This document shows positions 1-11,543 of a DNA stretch of 64,000 nucleotides, piece after piece. This DNA is from Fagopyrum homotropicum. Lineage: Eukaryota; Streptophyta; Magnoliopsida; Caryophyllales; Polygonaceae. The notes beneath the pieces are model-generated. The model did no database searches and was not told the DNA's origin. It worked only from the letters and a program-made list of their open reading frames with translations. How positions within the stretch are numbered: position 1 is the stretch's first letter; every line of letters begins with the position of its first letter. Position numbers and translations under genes: made by a program. The stretch spans positions 168,539,481 through 168,603,480 of the forward strand of contig BSWB01000001.1 in assembly GCA_033239125.1 (NCBI GenBank), given 5' to 3'.

Positions 1-567
1 TGAAATCTTGTACATCGTCATGGAGGGTCTAGTAGTTTGTTGGGGGGTTTGGAAGAGAATGCACATAAAGTATGTTTGCAGGCTTGCTAATCGGTAGGGG
101 AGAGAAGAAATAACTGAGAACGAGAGACTGTTTTACACACCATGACTGAATTTCATATATACTCCACGCCACGCTGTATGCAATTTTGTTTTGATTCACC
201 TATTATAGCCTGTAGCTGTAGGTCTTCTCTTAATCATTAATGAGCATATCTGTCAATCGGGTCGGACATTTCTTGGGCGACTTCTCAGACAAATAAAAGA
301 AACTCAACTTTAGACATTCCCGCATAAGTGCTTTCTAGTATTGTTTGATACACACCAAAATACCAAATATCATCAAGTTCATATTGACATTTTATTTATG
401 ACACAGTGAATATAAATATATCCTATGTATAACAAACAGCTCATTCCAATGTTCATGCAATATTTACAATGGCAACAAAACAAGTAGGCAATTTGTAAAT
501 CAAGGACGCTATTCTTTTGATACAAAGAAGTATGGGTGTTTGCTGGTGTTGGCGAGGGAGCTCATAA
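1..567. other. 3' flank of the ABCA7-like gene, no gene seen
   Basis: AT-rich sequence downstream of the minus-strand ABCA7-like gene. It would hold that gene's 3' UTR and polyadenylation region. I see no convincing coding sequence, repeat or RNA gene in it. Confidence 0.6.
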
Positions 568-3500
568 TCAAGAGAGGGCATTGAAGGCATGTGCCTCGCG
601 GGCGACTTTGATGAATACATCCTCTAGAGTGGTGTCAGCGAGGCCCCATGCGTAGACTGTGAACCTGCTCTTGGCTCTCTGCACTGCCTTGAACACTTCT
701 GAGATTCTCACCTCTTGTTTCGGCAGCTCGAATTTCTGAGTTCCTGAAATGTGGTAAACCCTTTGTGCACTTGGGGACAGGCTTCGCACCATTCTTTCCA
801 CTTCTGTCTCGTTTGTGGAAGATGTTGTCATTGTAAACACATACGAGCCTCCATACCGAGCTTTCAGCTGCCATCAGCACAATATTCATCAACCACCTAT
901 CTTATTTCAATGTAAAGGGCAAGCCAAATGTTAGTTACCTCTTTCGGGTTTCCTATACACTGCAAGTTTCCATCAGCAAAGATCCCTAATCGATCACAAA
1001 GCACCTCAGCTTCTTCCATTGAGTGAGCTGACAAGGAAGGCAGAGTAGAGAGTTAGACCTGTGTGCCACAGAAAAACAATAATGTGCCGCGAGAGAGGAG
1101 TTACTCGTAAGAACAATTGCTCGGTCTCGCTTTGCCAGCTTCACCACACTCCACAGGTTGTTTCTTGAAGCTGGATCCAGTCCAGTACTCGGCTCATCCA
1201 TGTAAACAACCTTCAATCATATCAGGATACCGTAACATCACATGTATGCATTTAAACCAAGATAGGCCAATGGATAGAGGGTGTGCACAGACCTTGGGAT
1301 CTCCGATCAATGAGATAGCGACACTGAGCCTCCTCTTCATACCTCCACTGTATTTCCCAGCAAATTTATCACCAACACCGCCATGAAATAAGTTGACACT
1401 TCTAAGAGATTCCTCCACAGCCTACGGATGCATAATGATTTCATCCTTCAGATTGAAGTCTAAATCTCGACAAAGAAATAACAGCTCTTGTAAAAAATAA
1501 ATGTGTTATATGATAAAGACATACCTGCTTTAGAGCTTCACCTTTGAGATTCTTAAGGCGACCGTAAAACAGCAAGTGTTCCTTGCCCGTTAAGGTTTCC
1601 CAAAGCAAGCTGTGAATTTCAGAGTGGCCAATTAATTAGATCATGAGATTGTAAGATACGCTTGTTTTCTTTCCCCAGGGGCAGTTATGTTTCTAATACT
1701 TAAAAAGTACACAAGTATAGGCAAGGCATACTCATGCTGCGGACAGACGCCTATGCTGGTGTATATTTCATCCATTTGAGTCAATATGTCTTTACCATCA
1801 ACGTATGCTCTTCCTGACGTTGGCTTCGATAGCCCTATCATCTATTAACCACAACATAAAATTGTCACTAGACAGCATTTTTTTATTCATCTGACATGTC
1901 ATTTAATATAGTAAATTGAACATATTTACTTCATGATGGAAAGAAAAAAACAATTCATTTTACTAACCATGCTAATGAAAGAGGTTTTTCCAGCACCATT
2001 TGGACCAAGCATACCAAAGCATTCACCGCGAGGCAAAACAAGGGACAATCCTTTCACTGCAGGCTTGGGAGGATTGCCATCCCTTCCTGGATATACTTTT
2101 CTTAAATCGTCACAAATTATGGCTTCATTTAAACCTCCCGCCCCTAGCACCTGCCCCACCTTCTCCCTCTGTCGGGAAAAATCAATTAAAAAAAGTCACT
2201 CGAAGCTGATGATATAAGGGTCATCCTGGAAATCGGTATAAGATAGTAGTTGCTGATTTTTACTTGGCTAAAAAAGATAAAATACCAGATATAAAGGAGC
2301 ATGATGTTACCTCTTGGCCTACATCAGGTTTCTCTGTCTGAACAAGATCGTTTGTCCTACTCTTCTGCAGGCTAGGCTTGACGAATTTAGCCAAGCAGCT
2401 ACGAGTAAAACTTCTAAAACCTCCGGAAGATATCCCTCGATCAACACAGTATGCAATAGGAAGCACAACCAACCATTCAACAAACATGATAATCAAGACC
2501 TCTCGCATCCCATTGACGCTATCACCCAAATTTTCCCACTTCATACCACGTGTTCCTACACGGGTACCCGTGTAGGAATACTGACCCAGTTCATATATAC
2601 CACGGTATAATGCAAAACCAGGATACAATTCCATAACAATAACCCACCCTCCTGCACGACATCAAGATCACAGTCATACCAGAATAAATATTCAGCTGTA
2701 GCTAAACAGTGGATAGATATCCTTCCATGCAAATAAACTTACTTGAAAATGATGTATCTTCTACAAAAGTTATAAAAAGGTAGCTTCCTAATAGACCACT
2801 TCCAAAAATGATGATGTACCCAACAACTGTGAATTATCCAAGGTTAGTAGCTACAACAAATGAAACAAGTTCAACTAAAGACGCCAGCATCTCAAGTACT
2901 AACCTCGGGCAGTCAAAATATTAGTAAATAGTGGAGCCAGAAGGAAAGCAAATGCAATTTGCAAGTTAATATAGATGAAAAAGAAGACAAATTGAATGCC
3001 ATAGTCATTTATTGTAAAAATCTTCAATCCTGCAAAGACATGAATCAAGTTCAGAAACTGTAAGAAGAATAGATACATGAAAATATTGAGTTGGTGTTTG
3101 GTTACCAATTAATGAGCCAAATATCACAAAGAAAAAGATATACGCCGTAGATACAACAAGGAAGTAGGAATAAGAAATCAGCCAATATGGACCATCACCA
3201 AGCCCATGCATCTTCATCATTATCCTTAGTCTATTTTGATTTTCATAGACCAGAAATGTAAGCACAAGCTGCACCATGAAGCATAATATGAAATCAATGT
3301 ATATAACTGCAAAATTAGAAATATTGTGTTTAGATGCATGGCTTTTGTATATTTTATATATTGTGTTTAACACAATAATAAATTTGCATTATATTATCTG
3401 GAATCTTTGTTATCAGCAGGTAGACAACAACGAAATATAAATTGCAAGTATGATAGACTTTAAGGACTCCAATCTACATATCATCCGGTCAGAAATTTGC

Positions 3501-6041
3501 TTAAAGATCGCTTCAAGAAAAAAGAAAAAAAGAAAAAGAAAATTGACAAGTTGCTTAACCTGGAAATTGTCTTACTGATTCTCATGAGAAATGTTGCAAA
3601 TTTACTTTCTACTAATCTAACATGAACAAAAATGCAATTGTGAAACCAAATGAATTTGAGATATCTACAGCGTGCAGGAAGTGCTGAAGAAGAACTAGCA
3701 TAAGCAGCTTTCTTTTTCACATGGTTAGGTAGTGAAATCCAAGTAATCGATAGTAACAGCGATATGCCAATACCTCTATGTAAAGTGTCATGAAATCAAA
3801 CCTTTCTTTATGGTTGTTAAACAAATTTGCTGGAAAATCATGATTGCTTCAGAGTAGCATGATTCCACTTAACAAAAGCTATGAATAACAACGGGATACA
3901 GGGTGAATGAAAGCAATTAGCTTTCATACTTACAGGGAATAATGCAATGATGACATATGTGAAAAGGTCAGCACTAAGTAGAGAAGATATATCAATCTTG
4001 AGAACACTTTTTTGTCGGGGCATTTCTTTGATGAAATCGAATAGAATTTTGGTACCAAGCCCTTGAAGGAACTGAAGGTACGCATTTGATGCCTGTGGAT
4101 ATGGAACGAAAATAGATGATTAGGCAGAAAATTATGCTGACCTGTTCCTTAAAGGTCTGCAAGAAAAAGGTATGTTAATAGACACAGACATAAATTAAAA
4201 TATTAAGTACTGCCAAAGTAAGGCTATAGATTGTTTAAGAAAGAAGATGCATAACAAAATCAATGAAATAAGTAGGTGCGTGAACATTGAAAAAACACTT
4301 TATAGTACATGGTGCTAATAAGATATACCATATTGACAGACCGTGCCACCCGTGTCATTGCAATTACATTAAACAGATTATACCCAGTGTCATTGCTATA
4401 AGTTGCATTGTACCATATGCTGACATTGAAGTTCTTCTCATTTGAGTTCAAAAAATCATATGCTGTCAAACAAGATAGAAACAACATGAGGCCCGTGGAA
4501 CGTGAATAGTTATATTTATAGGAAGCAAATAATCAGGAATATCCACAGAAACAGACCTGTTACGAATTCATTGATCTTGTTTTCAGTGTTTCCTTTCTGA
4601 TAACCCTCATATAACTCCTGGTTAATCTCAGAAGAACTATTGCGCCATAACAGTCGACCTTGTGCACATTTTAGCTCTGAATAATATGCATAATGGATAA
4701 ACTGTCACAAATGTTTACCAAAAAATGTAGCATGACTAATACAGGTAGAAACTAGACTTGAATCAAAGCAAAATAGAAATCACACTTTGAGATCTTAATA
4801 AAGGAGTAGTGAGTAATTCTGATTGAGATGCAAGTCGTGAATGCAGTAAACATATTGTTGACATCAAGCTAATAACAATGATATTGCACGACTCATTCTT
4901 GGCGTACAAAAAATGGTTATTGGGTGATGTAATATATCCAATCTCTACGAGATTTTAGGAATTCGACAAGTTAGAATAATGACATTCCTGCATCCTCCTT
5001 TTTGTCATTCTTTCTCTTTTTTGTATAAGAATAAGGGGAATGGAGGAACAAATAATACCAGCTCTTTTATTGTAATAACAGTAAAACAATCAGTTGTATC
5101 CAAAGACATTTTCATTTTGGCTACTAGGAAGGAAAGTGAGAAGGGCATCGAAAGAGTATATACCAAGCTGAATGGTGTTGTTGGATACAGTGAGGGGCAG
5201 TGAAATGCTTGAATTTGAAGTGCACTGAGGTTGGATATAATATAGAGGGCTGCCAGAGAAGAAGGCTGAATCAATGATGATGGTAGAGCCAGGCATTGAT
5301 GATGTACCCTGAAGCTTACACAAGTCAGATTGCGAAGATAAATCACCCAAATAAAAATAAAGTAGGCAAGCACTTACAAGTATATAGTTTGACTGATTAG
5401 CCAAAAGATTAGATACATCCAAGGCAGAAGTTGTCAACATATTGTCACCCAAACCTACCAGTTTAAAACAAGAGAAGAACATTGAAGAGCATTGGATTGA
5501 ATATAGATATAGTAGTAAGGTAAAGGGACTCCTACTTTGTATGAGAGATTGATTAGTCCCGGTGGTAAGTAGCGTTACAGGACAAGATCCTGTCTTCCTA
5601 CATGATTCATCAGGCAAGTCTGAGAAAGACATAAAATCAGTTCGCACTGCACGGTACTGTGGAGCTGGAACCTGTAATAAAGCAGGCCATCGGGGAGGGT
5701 GAAGGACTGCGCAGAACACGGACTGATCGGAATCTGAGTACTGAAGCCCACAGTCTGTGCTGTTCAATGGATTGCAACCACATTTAAACTGCGCCTTGTC
5801 TAGTGCATTGTCGATCACTACTTGTAACGCCCAAATTAAGACACAGATGAAGACTGGAAATACTATCAGACAGATATTTGATCGCTTATTTCTTTTCTGA
5901 AAAAGGATAAACAAACAAACATCAGAAAATACTTTCAGTTAAGTAGTGGTTATTAAAGTCAAAGGGAGAGAGAAGAACCTGATAGGTGAGGTTTTTACGA
6001 AGCAATGCATCGGCTTGAGTATAGAAGCTTGATTTGGCCAT
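568..6041 (-). CDS. ABCA7-like: ABC transporter A family half transporter (ABCA3-12 subgroup, ABCA7-like)
   Basis: Multi-exon gene read on the minus strand, predicted membrane transporter of lipid-type substrates. The start at 6039-6041 gives [17 protein letters not shown]; the first coding exon is 5979-6041 and the stop is at 568-570. The second exon opens with a hydrophobic segment ([16 protein letters not shown]), followed by a large lumenal loop typical of ABCA proteins and a cluster of membrane segments encoded around 2740-3310. The single nucleotide-binding domain has Walker [10 protein letters not shown] (about 1970-2050), Q-loop GVCPQHE (about 1740), signature [12 protein letters not shown] (about 1330), Walker B plus D-loop [11 protein letters not shown] (about 1190) and H-loop THSMEEAEV across the 1021/1103 junction. 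Exons join in frame through GT-AG introns, including about 868/941, so I see no break. One membrane half plus one NBD matches plant half-size ABCA proteins of about 940 residues. Assignment to ABCA7 rather than a sister paralogue is uncertain. Confidence 0.9.
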
Positions 6042-6114
6042 GGATTCTGTCTGATTATTATTCCAATAGAGTACAAATCTCCAGCGCTATCTGAGAGGAG
6101 GAGGAGAAGAGGCT

Positions 6115-6122
6115 CTTTATAG
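6115..6122 (-). promoter_or_regulatory. putative TATA box of the ABCA7-like gene
   Basis: On the minus strand this reads CTATAAAG, about 75 bp upstream of the start codon at 6041. Spacing is right for a plant core promoter with a short 5' UTR. It is an inference from position and sequence only. Confidence 0.4.
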
Positions 6123-6540
6123 ATAGGATCCTCCTTTGTCCCCCATCGTTCTCCTGTTGTGTCCAGGGAAAACTGAAAAAGAATAATTTATGTGTTTAGT
6201 CAGGTCTTCAAGTTGGAATATTCATCTTTGGCTCGGCGCGCTGCCCAAGCCACCATTTTTTCCCACGTCTTTTTAAATTTTATATTTTAAGCAAGGAAGT
6301 TAACAAGGTAAATCACAGGGTTTGATTCAGACTTCAGAGTTTAAGAAACGCGGGAAATGAGTCATGAAACACGCTTCATACGTATATCATTCAAGAATTT
6401 CAAAGTCAGCGCAAATACTTGTTAAATTTATTAATTGTTTGACGGATCTTCTTAAATTATCCATCATTTTTTTTATAGAAATGATATTAATTTGAATTCC
6501 TAAATGTTGGTGGAAAGTACAATTTGGTTAGTAGTTGCTA
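6123..6540. other. upstream region of the ABCA7-like gene
   Basis: Non-coding, mostly AT-rich, presumably the promoter-proximal region of the minus-strand ABCA gene. No motif beyond the putative TATA box could be assigned. Confidence 0.45.
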
Positions 6541-6826
6541 TTGGGGCGGACATCCGGCTAACACATGCGGAGTCCGCCCCTGTGCCAAACCAGGCGCAAT
6601 CCACCCCAGGAGACGAGAGAGAGGAGGGTGAGGAAGTCGAAGAAACGAGCCATGTAGGCGACCAACAACAAGGCAGTTATTGTCCCGGTAAAGATGTATC
6701 ACTCGCTCTCCGCGCTCAATTTGAACATCCACCTTATCACCTCCTCAGTTGCCCTCTTCCCGCTCTTTGCGGCCTCCTCAACAGCTTCGCCTCTTATCTC
6801 CCATCTCGCCGCCCTTACTTGTCCTG
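6541..6826 (-). pseudogene. GC-rich coding-like fragment, unidentified
   Basis: A sharply bounded GC-rich patch in AT-rich DNA. On the minus strand a splice-acceptor-like tgtctgcag precedes about 6826, and one frame then runs about 40 codons with an amphipathic, charged composition (including EEAAKSGKRATEEVIRWM) to a stop near 6700. The same frame continues after the stop with a membrane-like stretch (TALLLVAYMARFFDFL). I do not recognise the family. It may be a fragment of a gene separated from its other exons, or a piece carried by a transposon. It also contains GGGGCGGA and its inverse TCCGCCCCTG, resembling the GC-rich word found in LTRs elsewhere in this window. Confidence 0.25.
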
Positions 6827-6928
6827 ACCTGCAGACACCAAATATTATTAATGTTGTTTAAATATTGAATTTACTTGTGAAGTGGTCTAAGGATGTTGCC
6901 ATAAAGGAAGAGGCATGTGAGTGTAAAC
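6827..6928. other. spacer left of copia element 1, with its target duplication
   Basis: AT-rich spacer. The last five bases (6924-6928, TAAAC) are the left target-site duplication of the copia element and match 11063-11067. Confidence 0.7.
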
Positions 6929-7634
6929 TGTTGGACATATAAATGAGTAACAGAAAGTTGTTACAAAGAAAGCATTATGCAAGGCCTGTATAAATACATA
7001 GTTTACAGACAATCAATAATTTACAACATTTTATCCGTTGTACAAAGCAAAAGCTCTCTTATCAAGCTCTCTTATGCAAGGCCTGTATAAATACATAGTT
7101 TACAGACAATCATCAACCCCATTTTGAACAATCTTCTCCCTACAAATCAACTTCTTTTATCTATCAAGTTCTACACCTTTATCCATCAAGATTCCCGTCC
7201 TCTCTGCAATCTCGTCTTCTGAGGTTTGATGCAGTCATTTGCTGGCGGTTTCGTGCGTTTATCGAGAATGAGGCGTGGATGTGTGATCGACTCCTGATGC
7301 CTCTGTTGCAGTCCAAATCTGAGGTGTCCACAACTGTTCCCCAGGCTTCCCCTGTGTACTTCCTTCGAAGATGAACTTTTATGCCCGTTGCCTCCTGTCG
7401 TCTGGATCATCCTCCTTTCCACTTGAAGACTTTTTTGCTTTTGGTTTTATTTTGATGTATTTTTGTATAGTTCTTTTCTTCCCTTATTTGTGTCATGACG
7501 GTTAGACCGTCTGCCGATTTTTTCGGCCTTTCGATCCACTAGTCGGAGCGCCGCCTAGTTGTTTCGAACCACTTTCCTTTTTCAAAAAAAAAGCTCTCTT
7601 ATACTTTCTCTCTTCTCTCTCATACTTTCTAACA
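6929..7634 (+). repeat. 5' LTR of copia element 1, split by an insertion
   Basis: The LTR is 706 bp against 166 bp for its 3' partner. The difference of 540 bp is explained by an insertion at 7063-7590 plus a 12-bp duplication of AAGCTCTCTTAT (7051-7062 and 7591-7602). Confidence 0.9.
7063..7590 (+). mobile_element. retroposed insertion (LINE or SINE 3' part) in the copia 5' LTR
   Basis: A 528-bp insertion flanked by a 12-bp target duplication and ending in a short poly(A) run (7583-7590 and beyond) directly before the right duplication, the signature of target-primed reverse transcription. The body is unrelated to the LTR and has no ORF of note. Its first 50 bp are a second copy of local LTR sequence: 7072-7112 repeats 6975-7015, and 7064-7075 repeats the duplication itself. 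The source family is not identifiable by eye. Confidence 0.7.
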
Positions 7635-7681
7635 TGGTATCCGACTGAAAGATCCTTTTACATTTCTCTCTTCGATTCAAC

Positions 7682-8770
7682 ATGTCGTCTACATCAGATT
7701 CAACTGATGATGATAATTCTTCTATCACTAAAGCAGATATGCTTCAACAAATTCAACTTCATCACTCTGACGCCCCTTCCTTGAAGCTTGCAACCACACT
7801 TCTCAACATTTCCAATTTTCCTCGCTGGAAGCGATCTGTAGAGGTATCATTGTCAGCGAAGAACAAGCTTCAATTTGTCCATGAAACTTGTCCTCGTCCT
7901 CGTTCAGATTCCAAAATGCAAGCTAAGTGGGATCAATGTAATAGCATGCTCATTTCGTGGCTGCTACATTCTATGGAGAAAGATATTGGTGAATCTTTCT
8001 TATTCTGCAACACAACAACTCAGATCTGGCGTGAATTGGAACTCAGGTTTGGCAAATCCAATCGTACCTCTCTCTATCAGATCCAGCAAGAGCTCACCTC
8101 TATTTCTCAAGGTAATCATTCGATTACCACATATTTTACTCAAATGAAGAAAATCTGGGACGAATACACTCTTGTTGTGCTTAATCAAGTTTGTCAGTGT
8201 GGATCTAATGTTGTGGCTCTTGCAATGATTAACGACCAGCAAGTAATTCAGTTTTTAGTTGGTCTCAATGAATCTTTCACTTCGGTACGTTCTCATATCT
8301 TGATGCTTCATCCCAGTCCTTCTCTCAATGAAGTTTATAAAATTGTACTTCAAGAAGAAACTCAACGCACTATTTCAACTCCTCATACTATCGATGATCA
8401 CGCTTCCGCATTATATTCTCAATATCGATCTAACAGTTCTTCCAAGCCTTCATCTCGAAGCACTAATTCTAAAGATTCCAGATATGGATTTTCTTCTATG
8501 AATCGTCCCTATTGCAATCATTGTAAAGTAAATGGACATTCTGTAGATCGATATTGGAAGTTGATAGGCTATCCAACATCGCCTATCCTAGGTCTTGCTT
8601 GGTGCTCACATTGTAAAATTGTAGGCCATGATATATAAAAATGTTGGAAAGTGAATGGATATCCAACAGGACACAAATTTGCTGCTGCAGTCACTAGCTC
8701 TTTCACACAAGAACAAATGGTAGACATCCTTGCTCTTATTGACAGAACCAAGACTAGTGATCCTATCAAT
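7682..8770 (+). pseudogene. copia element 1 gag (nucleocapsid), interrupted by a stop
   Basis: Starts MSSTSDSTDDDNSS and carries the plant copia-type gag core (LKLATTLLNISNFPRWKRS, then [14 protein letters not shown] and the UBN2-like middle). The C-terminal part has two zinc-knuckle-like motifs: CNHCKVNGHSVDRY, where the last cysteine is a tyrosine, and CSHCKIVGHDI followed by a TAA at 8636-8638 and then KCWKVNGYP in the same frame. The stop therefore falls inside the second knuckle. Gag packages element RNA into virus-like particles; here it would be truncated. Confidence 0.85.
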
Positions 8771-10850
8771 GATGTTACGGCTCTTCTTGCTGGTATGCCT
8801 TCTTGCTTCATGTCTATTAGTCTCAATTCTAAGTGGATCTTGGACAGTGGAGCCACATACCATATAACTCCCAATCTTGATTTCTTTACCACTTATCACT
8901 CTTACCATTCCTTCATTCATAACCATGCCCAATGGAAATCGAGTTCTTGTATTACATCAAGGAATTGTGATCCTTAATGATAAAATTACTCTCTCCAATG
9001 TTTTACATGTTCCATCTTTTTAGTTTAACCTTGTTTCTGTTCATAAACTTACCAATGATCTATTGTCTCACATTTTCTTTACTCCCTATGCTTGCCTTCT
9101 TCAGGACCATTTGATGAAGACACAACTAGTGATTGGCCGAGTCTTTAGAGGACTATATGTAGTTGATGACACTCTATCCAAACCTATATCAATTGCATGT
9201 AATAATACAAACAATACATGTCTTTCATTATTTGCAAATCCTCATACAACCTTTGTTGAACTATGGCACTGTCTTTTAGGCCATATTCCTTTTGATCAAT
9301 TGCATTTCATTGATAATGACATCTCTACTTCTAAGTTGTATCCTATTTGTACTATCTGTCCCCAAGCAAAACAACATAGACATCCCTTCCCTAAGTTATC
9401 AATTAATTCACAACACATCTTTGAGCTTATTCTTGTTGATACTTGGGGCCCATATAGAAACCAAACTTACAATGGATTCTCTTATTTTCTTACCATAGTT
9501 GATGATTACTCAAGATGCACATGGACATATCTTATATCTCACAAAAGCAATTCTCTTTCCATTATCAAAACTTTCTTGTCCATGATCAAGACTCACTTTC
9601 AAACATCCATCAAATACTTGAGATCTGACAATGCTCTTGAATTCTCAAATAAAAAGGCATTGTCATTTTATTCCACAGAGGGTATTGTCCACCAATCTTC
9701 TTGTGTGTATACCCCTCAACAGAATGGGGTTGTTGAAAGAAAACACCGCCATCTCTTAGAAGTAGCCAAATCCTTATATTTTCAATCTAAACTCCCATCT
9801 TCTTATTGGGGAGAGTGTATTCTAGCTGCCACTTTTCTTATAAATCTCAGGCCTACACCTCTTCTTAACCACAAAACTCCATATGAAATTTTGTTCAACA
9901 AGAAACCATCCTTTCACCACCTTAAAGTCTTTGGCTGCCTTTGTTTTGTGCACACACCAAAAGCTTACTATCAAGACAAATTTGCACCTCATGCTAAACC
10001 TTGCTTCTTCATTGGATACCCATATGGAAAGAAGGGTTATAAAGTGTTAACACTGGATACTAAGGAAGTGATAATATCCAGGGATGTAGTATTTCATGAG
10101 AAGCATCTACCTCCTCATCATATCCCCTTTCCAAACTCATCTACACTTCCCATTATATCTTATTCTTCCACTATTGACTCCATCATATTTTTCCCATCAT
10201 CTACAACAACAACTCCTTTTATATCATCTCATCATACTTCTTCTCCATCACAAACAAATCCCATACCTACATCCACCCCATTAAACTCCTTTACATCATC
10301 TACAGATGCCCAAAACACCTCAGTTTTATCTTCTTCACAATCTTTACGTCGGTCTACTCGTATTACCAACCCTCCTTCATATCTTAATGACTTCATATGC
10401 ACATATAGTCTTCGCTCGCCATCACCAGGTACTTCTTCTTACTTGTCTTCTATTCCTTTATCTTCTTATCATGCCTCTTTTCCTTCTTCATTAACCTCTT
10501 TTATTGAGCCCACCTCTTATATCGAAGCTTCCAAAGATCCACAGTGGGTTGAGGCAATGAACAAGGAGTATCAGGCTCTCCAAAGCAACCATACATGGGA
10601 CTTGACACCTTTGCCACCTCATAAGAAGGCTATAGGTTACAAATGGGTGTTCAAAGTAAAACTCAAAGCAGATAAAAGTTTAGAACGATACAAGGCTAGA
10701 TTGGTAGCCAAAGGATATAATCAAAAAGAGGGCATCGACTACAATGAGATGTTTTCTCCAGTTGTAAAGATGACAACTATAAGGAGCATCATAGCTATTG
10801 CTACATCGAAAAAATGGAACTTGCATCATCCAGTCAACAGGACAAGCTGA
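8771..10850 (+). pseudogene. copia element 1 pol remnant (protease, integrase, start of RT)
   Basis: The protease-like stretch WILDSGATYHIT lies near 8850, followed by a frameshift between about 8960 and 9060. From 9063 one long frame covers the GAG-pre-integrase domain (HCLLGHIPFDQL), the integrase core (DTWGPYRNQTYNGFSYF, then RSDNALEF and [17 protein letters not shown]), a Ser/Thr/Pro-rich linker and the first RT motifs ([37 protein letters not shown]). It stops at 10850 where RT should continue into the DVNNAF region, and the next sequence is the very end of the element, so most of RT and all of RNase H are deleted. Confidence 0.9.
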
Positions 10851-10896
10851 TCTCCAAACTCGGCATGTATACATGTCCTAGTTTGAGGGGGGGGGG

Positions 10897-11062
10897 TGTT
10901 GGACATATAAATGAGTAACATAAAGTTGTTACAAAGAAAGCATTATGAAATGCCTGTATAAATACATAGTTTACAGACAATCAATAATATACAACATTTT
11001 ATCCATTGTACAAAGCAAAAGCTCTCTTATACTTTCTCTCTTCTCTCTCATACTTTCTAACA
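10897..11062 (+). repeat. 3' LTR of copia element 1
   Basis: 166 bp, TG...CA ends, preceded by a G-run polypurine tract and followed by TAAAC (11063-11067), the right copy of the target duplication. Confidence 0.93.
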
Positions 11063-11067
11063 TAAAC

Positions 11068-11543
11068 ATGGCAAACTATGACTCCAGAGTGATGAAATTT
11101 ATGCCATAGATTTGGAGGACAATCCAAGGAAGAGGCAAATGCGTTTTCTTACTTTATTGCGCCTGCACCTGCGCAAACTTAGTTACCGACATAGAGCAGG
11201 GTGAGAGAAGGAGGAGGATTCCATGCATCTGTTGCAAAAGGGAGTAGTCTCACCCGAGGATACACTTTCTAAACGGGGCTCGATGGAGAAGCGTCTATGT
11301 ACGGAAAGGAAACTACACCCATAAAGAAGGACCGATGTATGTGGACGTGAAGAGAGCAAGAGTTGCCTCTTTGACTGTCAAGATCATGTCTTCTCTCTTT
11401 CGCTTAGTAGTGAGATACTCGCTCTAACTATAGCAACATGAGCTATGATCTGCTGAAGAAGGAAGGACAGAAATCCGAAGGGTGTTGCACGTGTGGAGTA
11501 AGGAAGAAAGCTGCGGTGAAGGTGGTGTGGATATATTTGACGT
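11068..11543. other. intergenic sequence, nothing assigned
   Basis: Mixed-composition sequence between copia element 1 and the next LTR-like element. Short open frames exist but none resembles a known domain. Confidence 0.5.

Larger units (their letters stand above)
6929..11062 (+). mobile_element. Ty1/copia LTR retrotransposon 1 (defective)
   Basis: Complete at both ends: LTRs beginning TGTTGGACAT and ending TTTCTAACA, flanked by a perfect 5-bp duplication TAAAC (6924-6928 and 11063-11067). A primer-binding-site-like TGGTATCCGACTG follows the 5' LTR at 7635 (the usual plant initiator-tRNA-Met site is TGGTATCAGAGC), and a G-rich polypurine tract precedes the 3' LTR. The order gag, protease, integrase, RT is that of Ty1/copia. 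It cannot move on its own: gag has a stop, the region around 8960-9060 is frameshifted, and RT ends after its first motifs with the remaining RT and RNase H deleted. The 166-bp 3' LTR and the 5' LTR (insertion removed) differ at about five positions. Confidence 0.95.

Noticed and set aside
568..2640. Series of short ABC-transporter ORFs as a cluster of broken genes
   Set aside because: Each piece is an exon with proper splice borders and they join in frame into one ABCA gene.
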